Shown here: positions 26,769 through 36,201 of the stretch, in pieces
Position numbering within the stretch: the first letter of the stretch is position 1
How the letters are laid out: each line of letters starts with the position of its first letter
NCBI RefSeq assembly: GCF_029428675.1
Contig: NZ_JAJNEL010000001.1
Coordinates: forward strand, 372,001-436,000
Source: Streptomyces sp. JH14
GTDB lineage: Bacteria > Actinomycetota > Actinomycetes > Streptomycetales > Streptomycetaceae
DNA length: 64,000 bases
Direction of reading: 5' to 3'
Notes under the pieces: model-generated
Database searches by the model: none
Seen by the model: the letters and a program-made list of their open reading frames with translations, nothing else
What the model was told of the DNA's origin: nothing
Made by a program: the position numbers and the translations under genes

Positions 26769-26996
26769 ATGAACCACACCCCCCAGGTCGAGACCCTCGA
26801 GATCTCCGACAACGACCTCGACAACGTGTCCGGCGGCCTCGTCGGCACCCTGCTCGGCAACGTCACGGGCACCGTTGACGCCATCGCCCCGGTCTCCGGC
26901 ATCGCCGGCTCGGTCACCGGCCTGGCCTCGTCGGTCACCGGCGTGAACACCGCTGCGGTCACCGGCCTCGGCACCGGCCTCATCGCCGGTCTCTGA
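26769..26996 (+). CDS. Double-glycine leader peptide, bacteriocin-like export substrate
   Basis: 75 residues. The leader ends LEISDNDLDNVSGG (Gly22-Gly23), the acidic/hydrophobic pattern cut by C39 peptidases. The predicted 52-residue core has four VTG repeats, many GxxxG-like spacings, no cysteine, no aromatic residue and a single charged residue, so it should be membrane-active or self-associating. GAAAGG lies about 9 bp before the ATG. A perfect hairpin follows the stop and the exporter genes come next. With no lanthionine, cyclodehydratase or rSAM enzyme nearby, the product is probably unmodified. Function (toxin, signal or surface peptide) is unknown. Confidence 0.8.
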   Translation: MNHTPQVETLEISDNDLDNVSGGLVGTLLGNVTGTVDAIAPVSGIAGSVTGLASSVTGVNTAAVTGLGTGLIAGL

Positions 26997-27005
26997 GACG
27001 GCGTG

Positions 27006-27037
27006 TGAGCCCCGGAACCTTGTGGTTCCGGGGCTCA
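27006..27037 (+). terminator. Perfect hairpin between precursor and exporter genes
   Basis: A 14-bp stem (TGAGCCCCGGAACC at 27006-27019 with its complement at 27024-27037) closed by TTGT. No U-tract follows. It likely acts as a partial terminator or mRNA stabiliser so that more precursor than exporter is made. Confidence 0.75.
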
Positions 27038-27069
27038 TTGCTCACATCTGACAGTAAGGAAAGAGTTCC

Positions 27070-27876
27070 GTGCAGTTCCGCCAACAGGCCCTTTCCAAGC
27101 TGCAGTCGCCGGAGGAACTCGACCTGCCGGTACGTTTCGCCCGTCCGCAGGGCCGGCTCGCCCTGAGCGTCACCGTCCTCGTCATGGCCGCCTCGTGCTT
27201 CTGGGCCATGACCGGATCCGTCTCCTCCACGCTCCGGGCCCCCGGCATCCTCACTCACGCGCAGGGTAGTTACGTCCTGCAGAGCCCCGTCGCGGGCCAG
27301 GTCACCGCCGTACTCGCCCAGGAGGGCGCGACCCTCCCCGCCGACGCACCGCTGCTCAAGGTCCGTACGGAACAGGGCGACCGAGTCGTCCGCACGATCG
27401 CCGCAGGGCGGGTGACCGCGCTGACGGCCACGATCGGCGCGGTGGTCACCACCGGCGCGGACGTGGCGAGCGTGGAGCGGACCCGCGGTGCCGACGACCA
27501 GCTGATGGTGATGCTCTACGTGCCGGGAGACAGCGGGCCTGCCGTTCCCGTGGGCGCCGCCGTGGACCTCACCGTCCAGTCGGTGCCGTCCCAGAAGTAC
27601 GGAGTGCTGCGCGGACGCGTGACCGCGGTCGGCCGGACGTCCCAGACGCAGCGGCAGATCAGCGGCTTCCTCGGCGACGCCCAGCTGGGCGAACAGTTCT
27701 CACGGAGCGGCAGGCCGGTTGCCGTCCTGGTGCAGCTCGACCGGTCGTCCGCCACGAAGTCCGGCTATCGGTGGTCGTCGGCGCAGGGCCCCCCGTACGC
27801 GATCGACTCCATGACCCTGGCCACCGGCGCCATCCACCTGGCCGACCAGCGTCCGATCGATTGGCTGCTCCCGTGA
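27070..27876 (+). CDS. HlyD-like adaptor of an NHLP-type bacteriocin secretion system
   Basis: 268 residues: cytoplasmic N-terminus, one membrane helix at about residues 32-52 (LSVTVLVMAASCFWAMTGSV) and a lipoyl/barrel-sandwich domain (VLQSPVAGQVTAVLAQEGA, VRTIAAGRVTALTATIGAV). This fits the short HlyD-type proteins of NHLP bacteriocin systems, which link the ABC exporter to the cell exterior. The GTG start has AAGGAAAG upstream; the stop overlaps the next gene's GTG. Confidence 0.8.
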   Translation: MQFRQQALSKLQSPEELDLPVRFARPQGRLALSVTVLVMAASCFWAMTGSVSSTLRAPGILTHAQGSYVLQSPVAGQVTAVLAQEGATLPADAPLLKVRTEQGDRVVRTIAAGRVTALTATIGAVVTTGADVASVERTRGADDQLMVMLYVPGDSGPAVPVGAAVDLTVQSVPSQKYGVLRGRVTAVGRTSQTQRQISGFLGDAQLGEQFSRSGRPVAVLVQLDRSSATKSGYRWSSAQGPPYAIDSMTLATGAIHLADQRPIDWLLP

Positions 27877-30152
27877 CCGCACCGCACCCCTCTCCCGCCA
27901 CATCACAGCTTCCGCCCCCCGGTCGCGGCCGGCACCGCCCGGACAACGCACCCGGCGGCAGGCGCCGTTCGGCCCCGCGGCCGAAGGCGAAGGGCAAGAA
28001 GGCCCGAACGGTACGCAGCCCCACCGTGCTCCAGATGGAGGCGCTGGAGTGCGGTGCCGCCTCGCTGGCCATGGTGCTCGGCCACTACGGCCGCCATGTG
28101 CCGCTGGAGGAGCTGCGCATCGCCTGCGGCGTCTCGCGCGACGGATCCCGTGCCAGCAACGTGCTGAAGGCGGCCCGCAGTTACGGGCTTCAGGCCAAGG
28201 GCATGCAGATGGAACCGGCGGCCCTCGCCGAGGTGCAGGGACCGGCCATCCTCTTCTGGGAGTTCAACCACTACGTCGTGTACGACGGTATGGGACGCCG
28301 CTTCGGACGGCGCGGCGTGCACATCAACGACCCGGACAAGGGCCGCCGTTTCGTGTCGGCCGAGGACTTCGACACAAGCTTCACCGGCGTCGTCCTGGTC
28401 CTCGAGCCCGGGGACGGTTTCCGTCGCGGAGGCAGGAAGCCCGGAATCATGGGCGCCCTGCCTGCGCGGCTGCGCGGCACCTCGGGCACGATGCTGGCCG
28501 CGCTGCTCGCCAGCCTGCTGCTCGTGGCCGTCGGCGCGACGCTGCCCGCACTGAGCCGCGCGTACATCGACATGTTCCTGATCGGCGATCAGACCTCGCT
28601 GCTGGGCGTCCTGTTCGCGGCCATGGGCACCATGGTGGCGCTCACGGTCGTGCTGACCTGGCTGCAGCAGGCGAACCTGCTGCGCGGTCGCATCATCTCC
28701 TCCACGCTCAGCAGCGCCCGGTTCTTCCGGCATCTGCTCAGGCTGCCGGTCACCTTCTTCGCCCAGCGCAGCCCCGCCGATCTCGTCCAACGGCTGCAGT
28801 CCAACGACGTCGTCGCCGAGACCCTGGCCCGCGACCTCACAGCCGTCGGCGTGGACGGGGTCGTCGTACTGCTCTATGCGGTGCTGCTGTGGACGTACGA
28901 CCCGCAGCTGACGGTCATCGGGGTGGGGCTGGCCCTGCTCAACGTGGTGGCGATGCGCATCGCCGTCCGTCTGCGGGCCACCCGCACCCAGAAACTGCGG
29001 GCCGACAGCGCCAGGCTGACCAACACCTCGTACACCGGACTGCAGTTGATCGAGACGCTGAAGGCCACCGGAGGCGAGAACGGGTACTTCCGCCGCTGGG
29101 CGGGGCAGCACGCGACCACGCTGGAGGAACAGCAGCGCCTCGGCGTGCCGAGCGCCTGGCTGGGTGTCGTCGCCCCCGCGCTCGCGACGCTCAACAGCGC
29201 CCTGATTCTGTGGATCGGAGGGCTGCGCGCCGTCGACGGCCACATCTCGATCGGTCTGCTCGTGGCGTTCCAGGCGCTGGTGACCCGTTTCACCGCTCCG
29301 GTCGCCCGGCTCAACTCGGTGGCGGGCCGGGTCCAGGACTTCGCCGCCGATGTGGCCCGTCTCAAGGACGTCGAGAACTTCCCGGTGGACTCGCTGTACA
29401 CGCGCCGCGAACCGGCTGCGAGCACCCGCAGGCTCAAGGGGCATGTGACCCTGGAGGAGATCACGTTCGGCTACAGCCCGCTCGACAAGCCTCTGCTGAC
29501 CGGCTTCTCGCTGTCCGTCGGGCCGGGACAGCAGGTGGCACTGGTCGGTGGGTCCGGCAGCGGCAAGTCGACGGTCTCCCGCCTGATTTCGGGGCTCTAC
29601 AGCCCGTGGGAGGGCACGATCCGGGTGGACGGACAGCGTCTGGAGGACATCCCCCGCAGTGCGCTGGCCGCCTCGGTCTCCTTCGTCGACCAGGACATCT
29701 TCCTCTTCGAGGGCACCGTCCGGGACAACGTGGCGCTGTGGGACCCGTCGATTCCGGACGACGCCGTCGTCGCGGCCCTCGAGGACGCGGCGCTGTACGA
29801 GGTCGTCGCCCGGCGCCCCGGCGGGGTCCACAGCCGGGTGGAGCAGGACGGCCGCAACTTCTCCGGGGGACAGCGGCAGCGGCTGGAGATCGCCCGGGCC
29901 CTTGTGCGCAGGCCGAGCATCCTCGTTCTCGACGAGGTGACCAGCGCGCTGGACGCGGAGACCGAGCAGATCATCATCGACAACCTGCGGCGGCGCGGCT
30001 GCGCCTGTGTCGTGATCGCGCACCGGCTGAGCACGGTACGCGACAGCGACGAGATCGTGGTCCTCGACCACGGCTCCGTCGTGGAACGGGGGCGGCACGA
30101 GGATCTGGTCGCCGCCGGAGGCCCGTACGCCGAGCTGGTCAAGGAGCACTGA
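27873..30152 (+). CDS. C39-peptidase ABC exporter (NHLP-type, processes and exports the peptide)
   Basis: 759 residues. After a basic Pro-rich tail of ~45 residues comes a C39 peptidase domain with C60 in LQMEALECGAASLAMVLGHY, H133 in FNHYVVYDG and D153 in INDPDKG, all catalytic residues present. Six membrane helices follow (~190-480), then the ATPase with Walker A GGSGSGKST, signature FSGGQRQRLEIARAL and Walker B ILVLDEVTSAL. It should cut the precursor after Gly-Gly and export the core. Its GTG start overlaps the adaptor stop and it is followed after one base by the second ABC gene. Confidence 0.9.
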   Translation: MTAPHPSPATSQLPPPGRGRHRPDNAPGGRRRSAPRPKAKGKKARTVRSPTVLQMEALECGAASLAMVLGHYGRHVPLEELRIACGVSRDGSRASNVLKAARSYGLQAKGMQMEPAALAEVQGPAILFWEFNHYVVYDGMGRRFGRRGVHINDPDKGRRFVSAEDFDTSFTGVVLVLEPGDGFRRGGRKPGIMGALPARLRGTSGTMLAALLASLLLVAVGATLPALSRAYIDMFLIGDQTSLLGVLFAAMGTMVALTVVLTWLQQANLLRGRIISSTLSSARFFRHLLRLPVTFFAQRSPADLVQRLQSNDVVAETLARDLTAVGVDGVVVLLYAVLLWTYDPQLTVIGVGLALLNVVAMRIAVRLRATRTQKLRADSARLTNTSYTGLQLIETLKATGGENGYFRRWAGQHATTLEEQQRLGVPSAWLGVVAPALATLNSALILWIGGLRAVDGHISIGLLVAFQALVTRFTAPVARLNSVAGRVQDFAADVARLKDVENFPVDSLYTRREPAASTRRLKGHVTLEEITFGYSPLDKPLLTGFSLSVGPGQQVALVGGSGSGKSTVSRLISGLYSPWEGTIRVDGQRLEDIPRSALAASVSFVDQDIFLFEGTVRDNVALWDPSIPDDAVVAALEDAALYEVVARRPGGVHSRVEQDGRNFSGGQRQRLEIARALVRRPSILVLDEVTSALDAETEQIIIDNLRRRGCACVVIAHRLSTVRDSDEIVVLDHGSVVERGRHEDLVAAGGPYAELVKEH

Positions 30153-30153
30153 C

Positions 30154-33024
30154 GTGACATCCCTTCACCATCTTGCGGGCACGGGCCCCGACCCGTACCC
30201 CGCGGAGCACGACGCGGTCATCGGCGCCCTGGGCGGGCTCGGCCGGCAGATCGACTGCCGCGGTCTGCGCACGCTCTCGCTGGAGGGGCCGCAGGTGCTG
30301 TGGCTCGTGGTCGGCGGCGCCCTGGATCTGTTCGCGGTCGACGCGGCCGAACAGGGCCACTGGCACTTCCTCGGCCGGCTCGAACCCGGGACTCTGCTGC
30401 TGGGGCCCGTCGAGGGCCCCCGGCACACCCTGGTCGGCAGGCCTCTGCAGGAGTGCGTGCTGCGCCGCATCCCGCTGCGTGAGCTGTACCGCCCGGAGTA
30501 CGCGGACACGGCGGCCCACGGTGGTCAGTACCCCAGCTGGTACGACACCGGCGACACGGCTCTGAGTCTGCTGGAGCACGCCGTGGCGCTGGGTGTCGGG
30601 CGCAGCAGGCAGGTCCTGTTCGAGGCCCCGATGGACGGCCGGACGACCGTCGACGAGACGGTGGCGGAGGACGACATCCTGTGGCTACCGGTATCTCCCG
30701 GAAGCGTGCAGTACGGCGCCGCGTACAGCACGGAGGCGGCAGGCGATCTGCTCGTCGACGGCACGCTGTGGCAGGCCATGGTGAACCAGCAGTACCGCCT
30801 GTTGTCCGCGCTGGACCGCTGGATCGAACGGATGGAGCTCGCGCACGAGGACCGCACGGCGGCCGGCATCAAGGCGGGCGAAGCCGTCCGCGACGAGGCC
30901 GACCGGACGCTGGTCTCCTCCATCGGTCGCTCCAGGCGGGCGACGACGCGCGCCGTGGGTGCGGGCGACGACGCGACGTACGCGGCGTGCCGGCTCGTGG
31001 CCGAGGCTGCCGGTATCACCCTGTCGGAACCGTCGAGGAGCGGTGTGGTGAGCGACCGGATCGACCCGGTCGAGCGCGTCGCGGTCGGCTCGCGGATCCG
31101 TACACGTCCGGTCCGGCTCGACCGGCGCTGGTGGCGGGAGAACGCCGGTCCCCTCGTGGGCCACCGGGCCGCCAGTGGGGCGCCGGTCGCCCTGCTGTGG
31201 CGGCGCGGCGGGTACGAGGCGGTGAACCCGGTGACCGGCAGGCGTACCCGCGTCGGCGCAGCCAATGCCGACGAGTTCGAACAGCGTGCGGTCATGTTCT
31301 ACCGCCCGCTGCCGGAACGGCCCATGAGCAAGTGGCGGCTGCTGCGGTTCAGCCTGCACGGCACCCGGGCCGATTTGCGCAATCTGGCGCTGGCGGGACT
31401 GGTGACGGTCGCCCTGGGTGCGCTGGTGCCGATCGCGACGGGGCAGGTGCTCGGCGTCTACGTACCCAACGCCGAGCACAGTCTCATCGTGCAGGTCTCA
31501 CTGGCCATCGTGATCACGAGCGTGGTCTCGGCCGCCTTCATGCTGATGCAGAACCTCACCATCCTGCGCATGGAGGGCCGTATCGAGAGCACGCTGCAGC
31601 CCGCGGTGTGGGACCGGCTGCTGCGGCTGCCTGCCACATTCTTCACCGGGCGTTCCACGGGTGAGCTGGCCAGCGCCGCGATGGGCATCAGCGCCATCCG
31701 GCGTGTGCTGTCCGGTATCGGCCCGGTCGCAGTGCAGGCCGGCACGGTCGGTGCGATGAACCTCGTCCTGCTGTTCTGTTTCAGCGTCCCGCTGGCGTTG
31801 GCGGCGATCGCCATGCTGCTCGTCATCGCCGTCGTGTTCCTCACCATGGGAATGTGGGAGCTGCGATGGCAGCGGCGGCTGGTCGAGCTCGGCAACAAGC
31901 TCAACAACCAGGCGTTCCAGACGCTGCGAGGGCTGCCCAAACTGCGGGTCGCGGCGGCGGAGAGCTTCGCCTACGCCTCGTGGGCCCAGGAGTTCGCGCG
32001 CAGCCGTGAGCTGCAGCAGCGCGCGGGGCGGATCAAGAACCTGACGACCGTCCTCAACGCTGTGTATCTGCCGTTGTGTTCGCTGGCCATGTTCGTCCTG
32101 CTGGCGGGCCCGGCTCGTGGGTCGATGTCGGCCGGCGCGTTCCTGACCTTCAACACGTCCGTGACCATGCTGCTGACGTCGGTCACCCAGCTCACGGGTG
32201 CGTTCGTCTCGGCCGCGGCCGCTCTGCCCATGTTCGAGCAGATCAAGCCGGTGCTCGACGAGGCACCCGAGGTGCGTGGGGCCAGCACCCAGCCCGGCGT
32301 GCTGTCCGGGGAGATCGAGGCGCGGACCCTCTCCTTCCGCTACACCGATGACGGCCCACTGGTCCTCGACGAGGTGTCCCTGCAGGTGCGTCCCGGCGAG
32401 TTCGTGGCGATCGTCGGCCCCAGCGGCTGCGGCAAGTCGACGCTCCTGAGGATGCTCATCGGCTTCGACAAGCCGGTGTCGGGCAGTGTGCTCTACGACG
32501 GTCAGGACTTGGCATCGCTCGACCAGGCGGCTGTGCGCCGCAGTTGCGGAGTCGTCCTGCAGAACTCCCAGCCGTTCACCGGATCGATCCTGGACTGCAT
32601 CTGCGGCGCCGAGGTCTTCAGCCAGGAGGAGGTGTGGGAGGCCGCCGCGATGGCGGGGCTGGCCGAGGACATCAAGCGCATGCCGATGGGCCTGCACACC
32701 ATGATCGCCGGGGGCGGCGCCATCTCCGGCGGCCAACGGCAGCGCCTGATGATCGCTCAGGCTCTCGTGCGTCGGCCGCGCATCCTGTTCTTCGACGAGG
32801 CCACCAGCGCGCTCGACAACGAGACCCAGCGCATCGTGATCGAGAGCACCCGCGCACTGAACGCCACCCGGATCATGATCGCGCACCGGCTCTCCACGGT
32901 CCTCGACGCCGACCGGGTGATCGTCATGTCGGACGGCCGTGTCGTCCAGCAAGGACCGCCCGCCGAGCTTCTCGCGGACACGGGCGGCCGGCTCCACGAG
33001 CTGGTGCGGCGCCAGATGCGCTGA
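30154..33024 (+). CDS. NHLP-type ABC permease/ATPase subunit without peptidase
   Basis: 956 residues. A long N-terminal region (~390 residues) contains a cyclic-nucleotide-binding-like beta segment (GALDLFAVDAAEQGHWHFLG, EPGTLLLGPVEGPRHTLVG) instead of a peptidase. Six membrane helices and a complete ATPase follow (Walker A GPSGCGKST, signature ISGGQRQRLMIAQAL, Walker B ILFFDEATSAL). This matches the second ABC subunit of NHLP bacteriocin exporters, which probably pairs with the C39 exporter. AAGGAG for its GTG start lies inside the previous gene. Confidence 0.88.
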   Translation: MTSLHHLAGTGPDPYPAEHDAVIGALGGLGRQIDCRGLRTLSLEGPQVLWLVVGGALDLFAVDAAEQGHWHFLGRLEPGTLLLGPVEGPRHTLVGRPLQECVLRRIPLRELYRPEYADTAAHGGQYPSWYDTGDTALSLLEHAVALGVGRSRQVLFEAPMDGRTTVDETVAEDDILWLPVSPGSVQYGAAYSTEAAGDLLVDGTLWQAMVNQQYRLLSALDRWIERMELAHEDRTAAGIKAGEAVRDEADRTLVSSIGRSRRATTRAVGAGDDATYAACRLVAEAAGITLSEPSRSGVVSDRIDPVERVAVGSRIRTRPVRLDRRWWRENAGPLVGHRAASGAPVALLWRRGGYEAVNPVTGRRTRVGAANADEFEQRAVMFYRPLPERPMSKWRLLRFSLHGTRADLRNLALAGLVTVALGALVPIATGQVLGVYVPNAEHSLIVQVSLAIVITSVVSAAFMLMQNLTILRMEGRIESTLQPAVWDRLLRLPATFFTGRSTGELASAAMGISAIRRVLSGIGPVAVQAGTVGAMNLVLLFCFSVPLALAAIAMLLVIAVVFLTMGMWELRWQRRLVELGNKLNNQAFQTLRGLPKLRVAAAESFAYASWAQEFARSRELQQRAGRIKNLTTVLNAVYLPLCSLAMFVLLAGPARGSMSAGAFLTFNTSVTMLLTSVTQLTGAFVSAAAALPMFEQIKPVLDEAPEVRGASTQPGVLSGEIEARTLSFRYTDDGPLVLDEVSLQVRPGEFVAIVGPSGCGKSTLLRMLIGFDKPVSGSVLYDGQDLASLDQAAVRRSCGVVLQNSQPFTGSILDCICGAEVFSQEEVWEAAAMAGLAEDIKRMPMGLHTMIAGGGAISGGQRQRLMIAQALVRRPRILFFDEATSALDNETQRIVIESTRALNATRIMIAHRLSTVLDADRVIVMSDGRVVQQGPPAELLADTGGRLHELVRRQMR

Positions 33025-33108
33025 ACAAGCCCTTCACGTACAGCAGTTGCGGCGCGCTCGGCGCAGCCGCGCAATCCCGCTGCCCGGGTTCGTTCAGGAC
33101 ACCCAGAA

Positions 33109-33123
33109 CAGAATGGAGTTCTA
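33109..33123. promoter_or_regulatory. TAGA-N7-TCTA-type box upstream of the MFS gene
   Basis: CAGAATGGAGTTCTA, one mismatch from the palindrome, lies 40 bp before ATG 33164. It matches the boxes at 41104 and 44832 in the acyl-CoA cluster, suggesting that the MFS gene is controlled by the TetR protein at 41347 and not by the peptide system. Confidence 0.5.
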
Positions 33124-33163
33124 GTATTCTGATTTAAAATTTCACATACCGCGAGGAGCGCCC

Positions 33164-34654
33164 ATGTCCGGAACCGGCGAGGAGGCACAACTTCGGTACG
33201 CCTGGCGTGCGTTGTCCGTCGTCAGCATGGCGAGCATTCTGACGGCGCTGGGCAGCAGCTCGCTGAATGTCGCGCTGCCGCAGGTGGTACGGCATTTCGA
33301 TGCGAGCGCGACGGCTGCGAACTGGATCCTGCTGTCCTTCATGCTGACCAATACGGGGCTGATGGTCGCCTTCGGCCGTTTGGCGGACATGTTCGGGCGG
33401 CGCACCATGTACCTGCTCGGGCTGGCCACGTACACCGGGGCCAGCCTGCTGCTGGGCTTCTCGCCCGGCGTGTGGTTCCTGATCGGCCTGCGGGCGGTGC
33501 AGGCCGCCGGTGGCGCGATGCTGCTGACCAACAGCGCAGCCCTGCTCGCCGACGCGTTCCCGAAACGTCATCTGGGACGGGGCATGGGCGTCTACATCGC
33601 CTCGTTCTCCGTCGCCCAGCTGGTGGGCCCGACCCTCGGCGGCTTCCTGACGGACCGACTCGGCTGGCAGTGGGTGTTCTGGTACAACGTGCCGATCGGG
33701 CTGGTGTGTCTGGCCTGGGGTGCGGTCGCGCTGCGAAGGACGGACAGCCGCGCGCACGAGCGCGGCATCGACGCGGCGGGCAACCTGCTCGTGCTGATCA
33801 GTCTGGGAAGCCTGCTGTTCGGTCTGTCGCAGGTCGGTGAGGGCGGCTGGACCGATCCTGTGGTCTTCGTCGGCCTGGCCGTATGCGCCGTGCTGGCACC
33901 GCTGTTCGTGTGGGTGGAGCGGCGCAGCCCCCATCCGGTCGTGGACGTGGCGTTGTTCAGGGACCCGCCGTTCGCACTCGGCCTGCTCACCTCGTTCCTC
34001 AACGCGGTGGCGCGGATGGCGGTGGTGTTGCTGATCGCCTTGTTCTATCAGGCGGTGCGCGGCGAGTCCCCGGTGCCGGCCGGATTGAGGGTGCTGCCGT
34101 TGCCGGTGGCGGCGATGATCGCCTCGGCGTGCTCGGGGATGCTGCACGCGAAGCTGACACCGCGCACGATCGCTCTGCTGGGGACGTCCGCCGGCACCGC
34201 GGGTCTGCTGGTCCTGCTGCTGAACATCTCGGAGGACATCGGCTACGCGCCGATCGCCTGCGGGCTGGTCCTCATCGGCGCGGGGTCGGGAATGTTCATG
34301 CCGGCCAACACCACGGCCCTGCTGGACGGGGTCTCCTCCCAGCGCATCGGGATCGTGAATGCGATGCGCCTGATGGTGCAGAACACCGGTGTCGTGGTGA
34401 GCACGGCTCTGGCCATGTCGCTCGTGACCAGCCCCCTGCCGGCCGGCCTGCGCCAGTACGTCTTCGCCGGCACGATCGCCGACGTCTCCTCGCGGGGAGT
34501 CGCACAGCTGGTCACCGGCTATCGGCTGGCCCTGCTGGTGATGACGGCGATCTCCGCACTGTCGGTGATCGCCTCACTCGGCCGGCACCGGGTGGCGGAT
34601 GTCACCGCCGGCGGAATCCGGCCGAGTGAGGAGCCGGTCGGCAAAGCACCGTGA
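33164..34654 (+). CDS. MFS drug/metabolite exporter (DHA2, EmrB/QacA type)
   Basis: 496 residues with about fourteen membrane helices. The motif-A region reads GRLADMFGRRTMYLLG and motif C PTLGGFLTDRLGWQWVFWYN, both hallmarks of 14-TM proton-driven exporters. GAGGAG precedes the ATG. The TetR-type box in its promoter points to export of an acyl or aromatic compound linked to the CoA cluster. It converges on the next MFS gene with only two bases between the stop codons. Confidence 0.85.
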   Translation: MSGTGEEAQLRYAWRALSVVSMASILTALGSSSLNVALPQVVRHFDASATAANWILLSFMLTNTGLMVAFGRLADMFGRRTMYLLGLATYTGASLLLGFSPGVWFLIGLRAVQAAGGAMLLTNSAALLADAFPKRHLGRGMGVYIASFSVAQLVGPTLGGFLTDRLGWQWVFWYNVPIGLVCLAWGAVALRRTDSRAHERGIDAAGNLLVLISLGSLLFGLSQVGEGGWTDPVVFVGLAVCAVLAPLFVWVERRSPHPVVDVALFRDPPFALGLLTSFLNAVARMAVVLLIALFYQAVRGESPVPAGLRVLPLPVAAMIASACSGMLHAKLTPRTIALLGTSAGTAGLLVLLLNISEDIGYAPIACGLVLIGAGSGMFMPANTTALLDGVSSQRIGIVNAMRLMVQNTGVVVSTALAMSLVTSPLPAGLRQYVFAGTIADVSSRGVAQLVTGYRLALLVMTAISALSVIASLGRHRVADVTAGGIRPSEEPVGKAP

Positions 34655-34656
34655 TC

Positions 34657-35985
34657 TCAGTCCACCGTGGACCGGCCGACCGTCGGCGCGAGTACGGACA
34701 TGGGCTCCGTGCCCGTACGCCGCCACGGTCCGTGGAACATGACCGCCGCCGGGATGAACAGCACCATGCAGCACATCGCGGTGATCATCCAGGCGTGCCA
34801 GCTGCTGTGCTCGACCACGCGGGGCACGAGGAACAGCGCCAGGACGGCTGCTCCCTTGGAGACGAACCCGAACAGGCCCCAGGCACTGCCCTGCAGCCGC
34901 GGATCGATGTCCTCGGCGTTCTCGGAGAAGTTCGCCATCCACGGCCCGTAGGCGACGCCCAGTGCGCCGCCCAGCAGTGCGCCGGTGAGCATCAGGTGCA
35001 GATGAGAGACGTCCTCGCGCCCCATCAGCATCACCAGATAGCCCGTGATCGCCACCGCCGCGGTGGTCCCCGCCACGCAGATCGGCTTGCGCAGCTGCAG
35101 GCGGTCCGAGATCCGCCCGCTCACCACGACGGTGAGCAGGTTGAGCACCCAGAAGACCGACATGATGCCGGACGCGTTCGCCGCGCTGAGGCCGAAGGCG
35201 TGCCCGAGCATGGTCGGGCCGTACAGAGAGAGCGTCAGGTACAGGATCAGCCACAGCCCGATGCCGACGATGTGCGCCCAGATGGTGCGGTGGGTGAGCA
35301 GATCACGTGCCCGGGGCGGCCTGCTGTGGTCGGCCGGTGCGAAGGCCTGCCGTTCCGTCTGCTGGATACGCGACCGCAGTTGCGGCGAGAGGTCGGCGAT
35401 GTTGAACGCGATCACGACGGAGACCACGAGTGAGAGCACGGCCATGATGACGAACTGTGAACGCCAGGAGTCGTGGAAGAGCGGCAGGGTGGCGCTCGCG
35501 ACCGCGGCGGCCAGGAAGTTGGCGCCCACCGGACCCCAGGTCCAGAAGCCGAACGCCTGGGCGCGACCCATCCGCGGTGAGAAGTCCCGGACCAGCGGAG
35601 CGGTGCCCGCCATGGCCATTCCGTCGATGACGGACAACGCGATGCGGGCCAGCAGCAGTTGCTTCGGGGAGTGCACCGCGGTCATCGCCAGGCAGCAGAC
35701 GGTCGTCAGCAGCATGAGCGGGATGAGCAGACGCACCCGGCCCAGGTTGTCGGTGAGCCGTCCGCCGAGGACCGAGGCGAGCGCACCGGCGACGGTGGCC
35801 AGCGCGGACACCGTGCCGTAGGTGGCCAGGGACATGTGCAGGTCTTTGAGAAGCAGCGGAACCACGGGGGCGATCTGCCCCTCGTAGGACCCGATCAGGA
35901 CAGCGAGGACCGCCATGGTGAGGATGCGCATCCGGCGCGCGCCGGTCGGGTATTCGTCGAGTTCGCGCACGTAGGAGAGCTTCAT
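34657..35985 (-). CDS. MFS transporter (metabolite:H+ symporter type)
   Basis: 442 residues, twelve predicted membrane helices. The early Asp/Arg motif GGRLTDNLGRVRLLIPLML and the PLVRDFSPRMGRAQAFGFW segment place it with 12-TM organic-acid or sugar-acid porters. Upstream lies a weaker TetR-like box (CTGAATTTCCCTCTG, 36064-36078). It may import the substrate of the acyl-CoA cluster, whose operon ends 200 bp upstream of its start. Confidence 0.8.
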   Translation of the reverse strand: MKLSYVRELDEYPTGARRMRILTMAVLAVLIGSYEGQIAPVVPLLLKDLHMSLATYGTVSALATVAGALASVLGGRLTDNLGRVRLLIPLMLLTTVCCLAMTAVHSPKQLLLARIALSVIDGMAMAGTAPLVRDFSPRMGRAQAFGFWTWGPVGANFLAAAVASATLPLFHDSWRSQFVIMAVLSLVVSVVIAFNIADLSPQLRSRIQQTERQAFAPADHSRPPRARDLLTHRTIWAHIVGIGLWLILYLTLSLYGPTMLGHAFGLSAANASGIMSVFWVLNLLTVVVSGRISDRLQLRKPICVAGTTAAVAITGYLVMLMGREDVSHLHLMLTGALLGGALGVAYGPWMANFSENAEDIDPRLQGSAWGLFGFVSKGAAVLALFLVPRVVEHSSWHAWMITAMCCMVLFIPAAVMFHGPWRRTGTEPMSVLAPTVGRSTVD

Positions 35986-36136
35986 TGCTCTGGCCTTTCT
36001 GCGAGTGGACTTCCGACTGGTTCCGTCGCTCTCGCCCCGTGGGCGCAGGCGGGAGCCGCGGAACTGAATTTCCCTCTGGAATGTGACTTTCGATGGGTGT
36101 CAGCCGTCCCGGGATGCCCATCGGGGCCCGGCAGAG

Positions 36137-36179
36137 CGAGGGCCGCCGCGGTCGCAGCAGGCGACCGCGGCGGCCCTCG
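36137..36179 (-). terminator. 19-bp perfect hairpin after the CoA ligase gene
   Basis: CGAGGGCCGCCGCGGTCGC (36137-36155) pairs perfectly with 36161-36179 around an AGCAG loop. It lies 23 bp after the stop of the ligase gene and should end the operon 41049-36202. Confidence 0.85.
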
Positions 36180-36201
36180 GACAGGTGCCGCAGCGTGCGG
36201 C

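Noticed and set aside
27903..30149. 748-codon open frame on the minus strand across the C39 ABC exporter gene
   Set aside because: It is antisense to a gene with clear C39 and ABC motifs, has no recognisable domain and is composed of the Gln/Gly/Arg-rich text typical of shadow frames in high-GC DNA.
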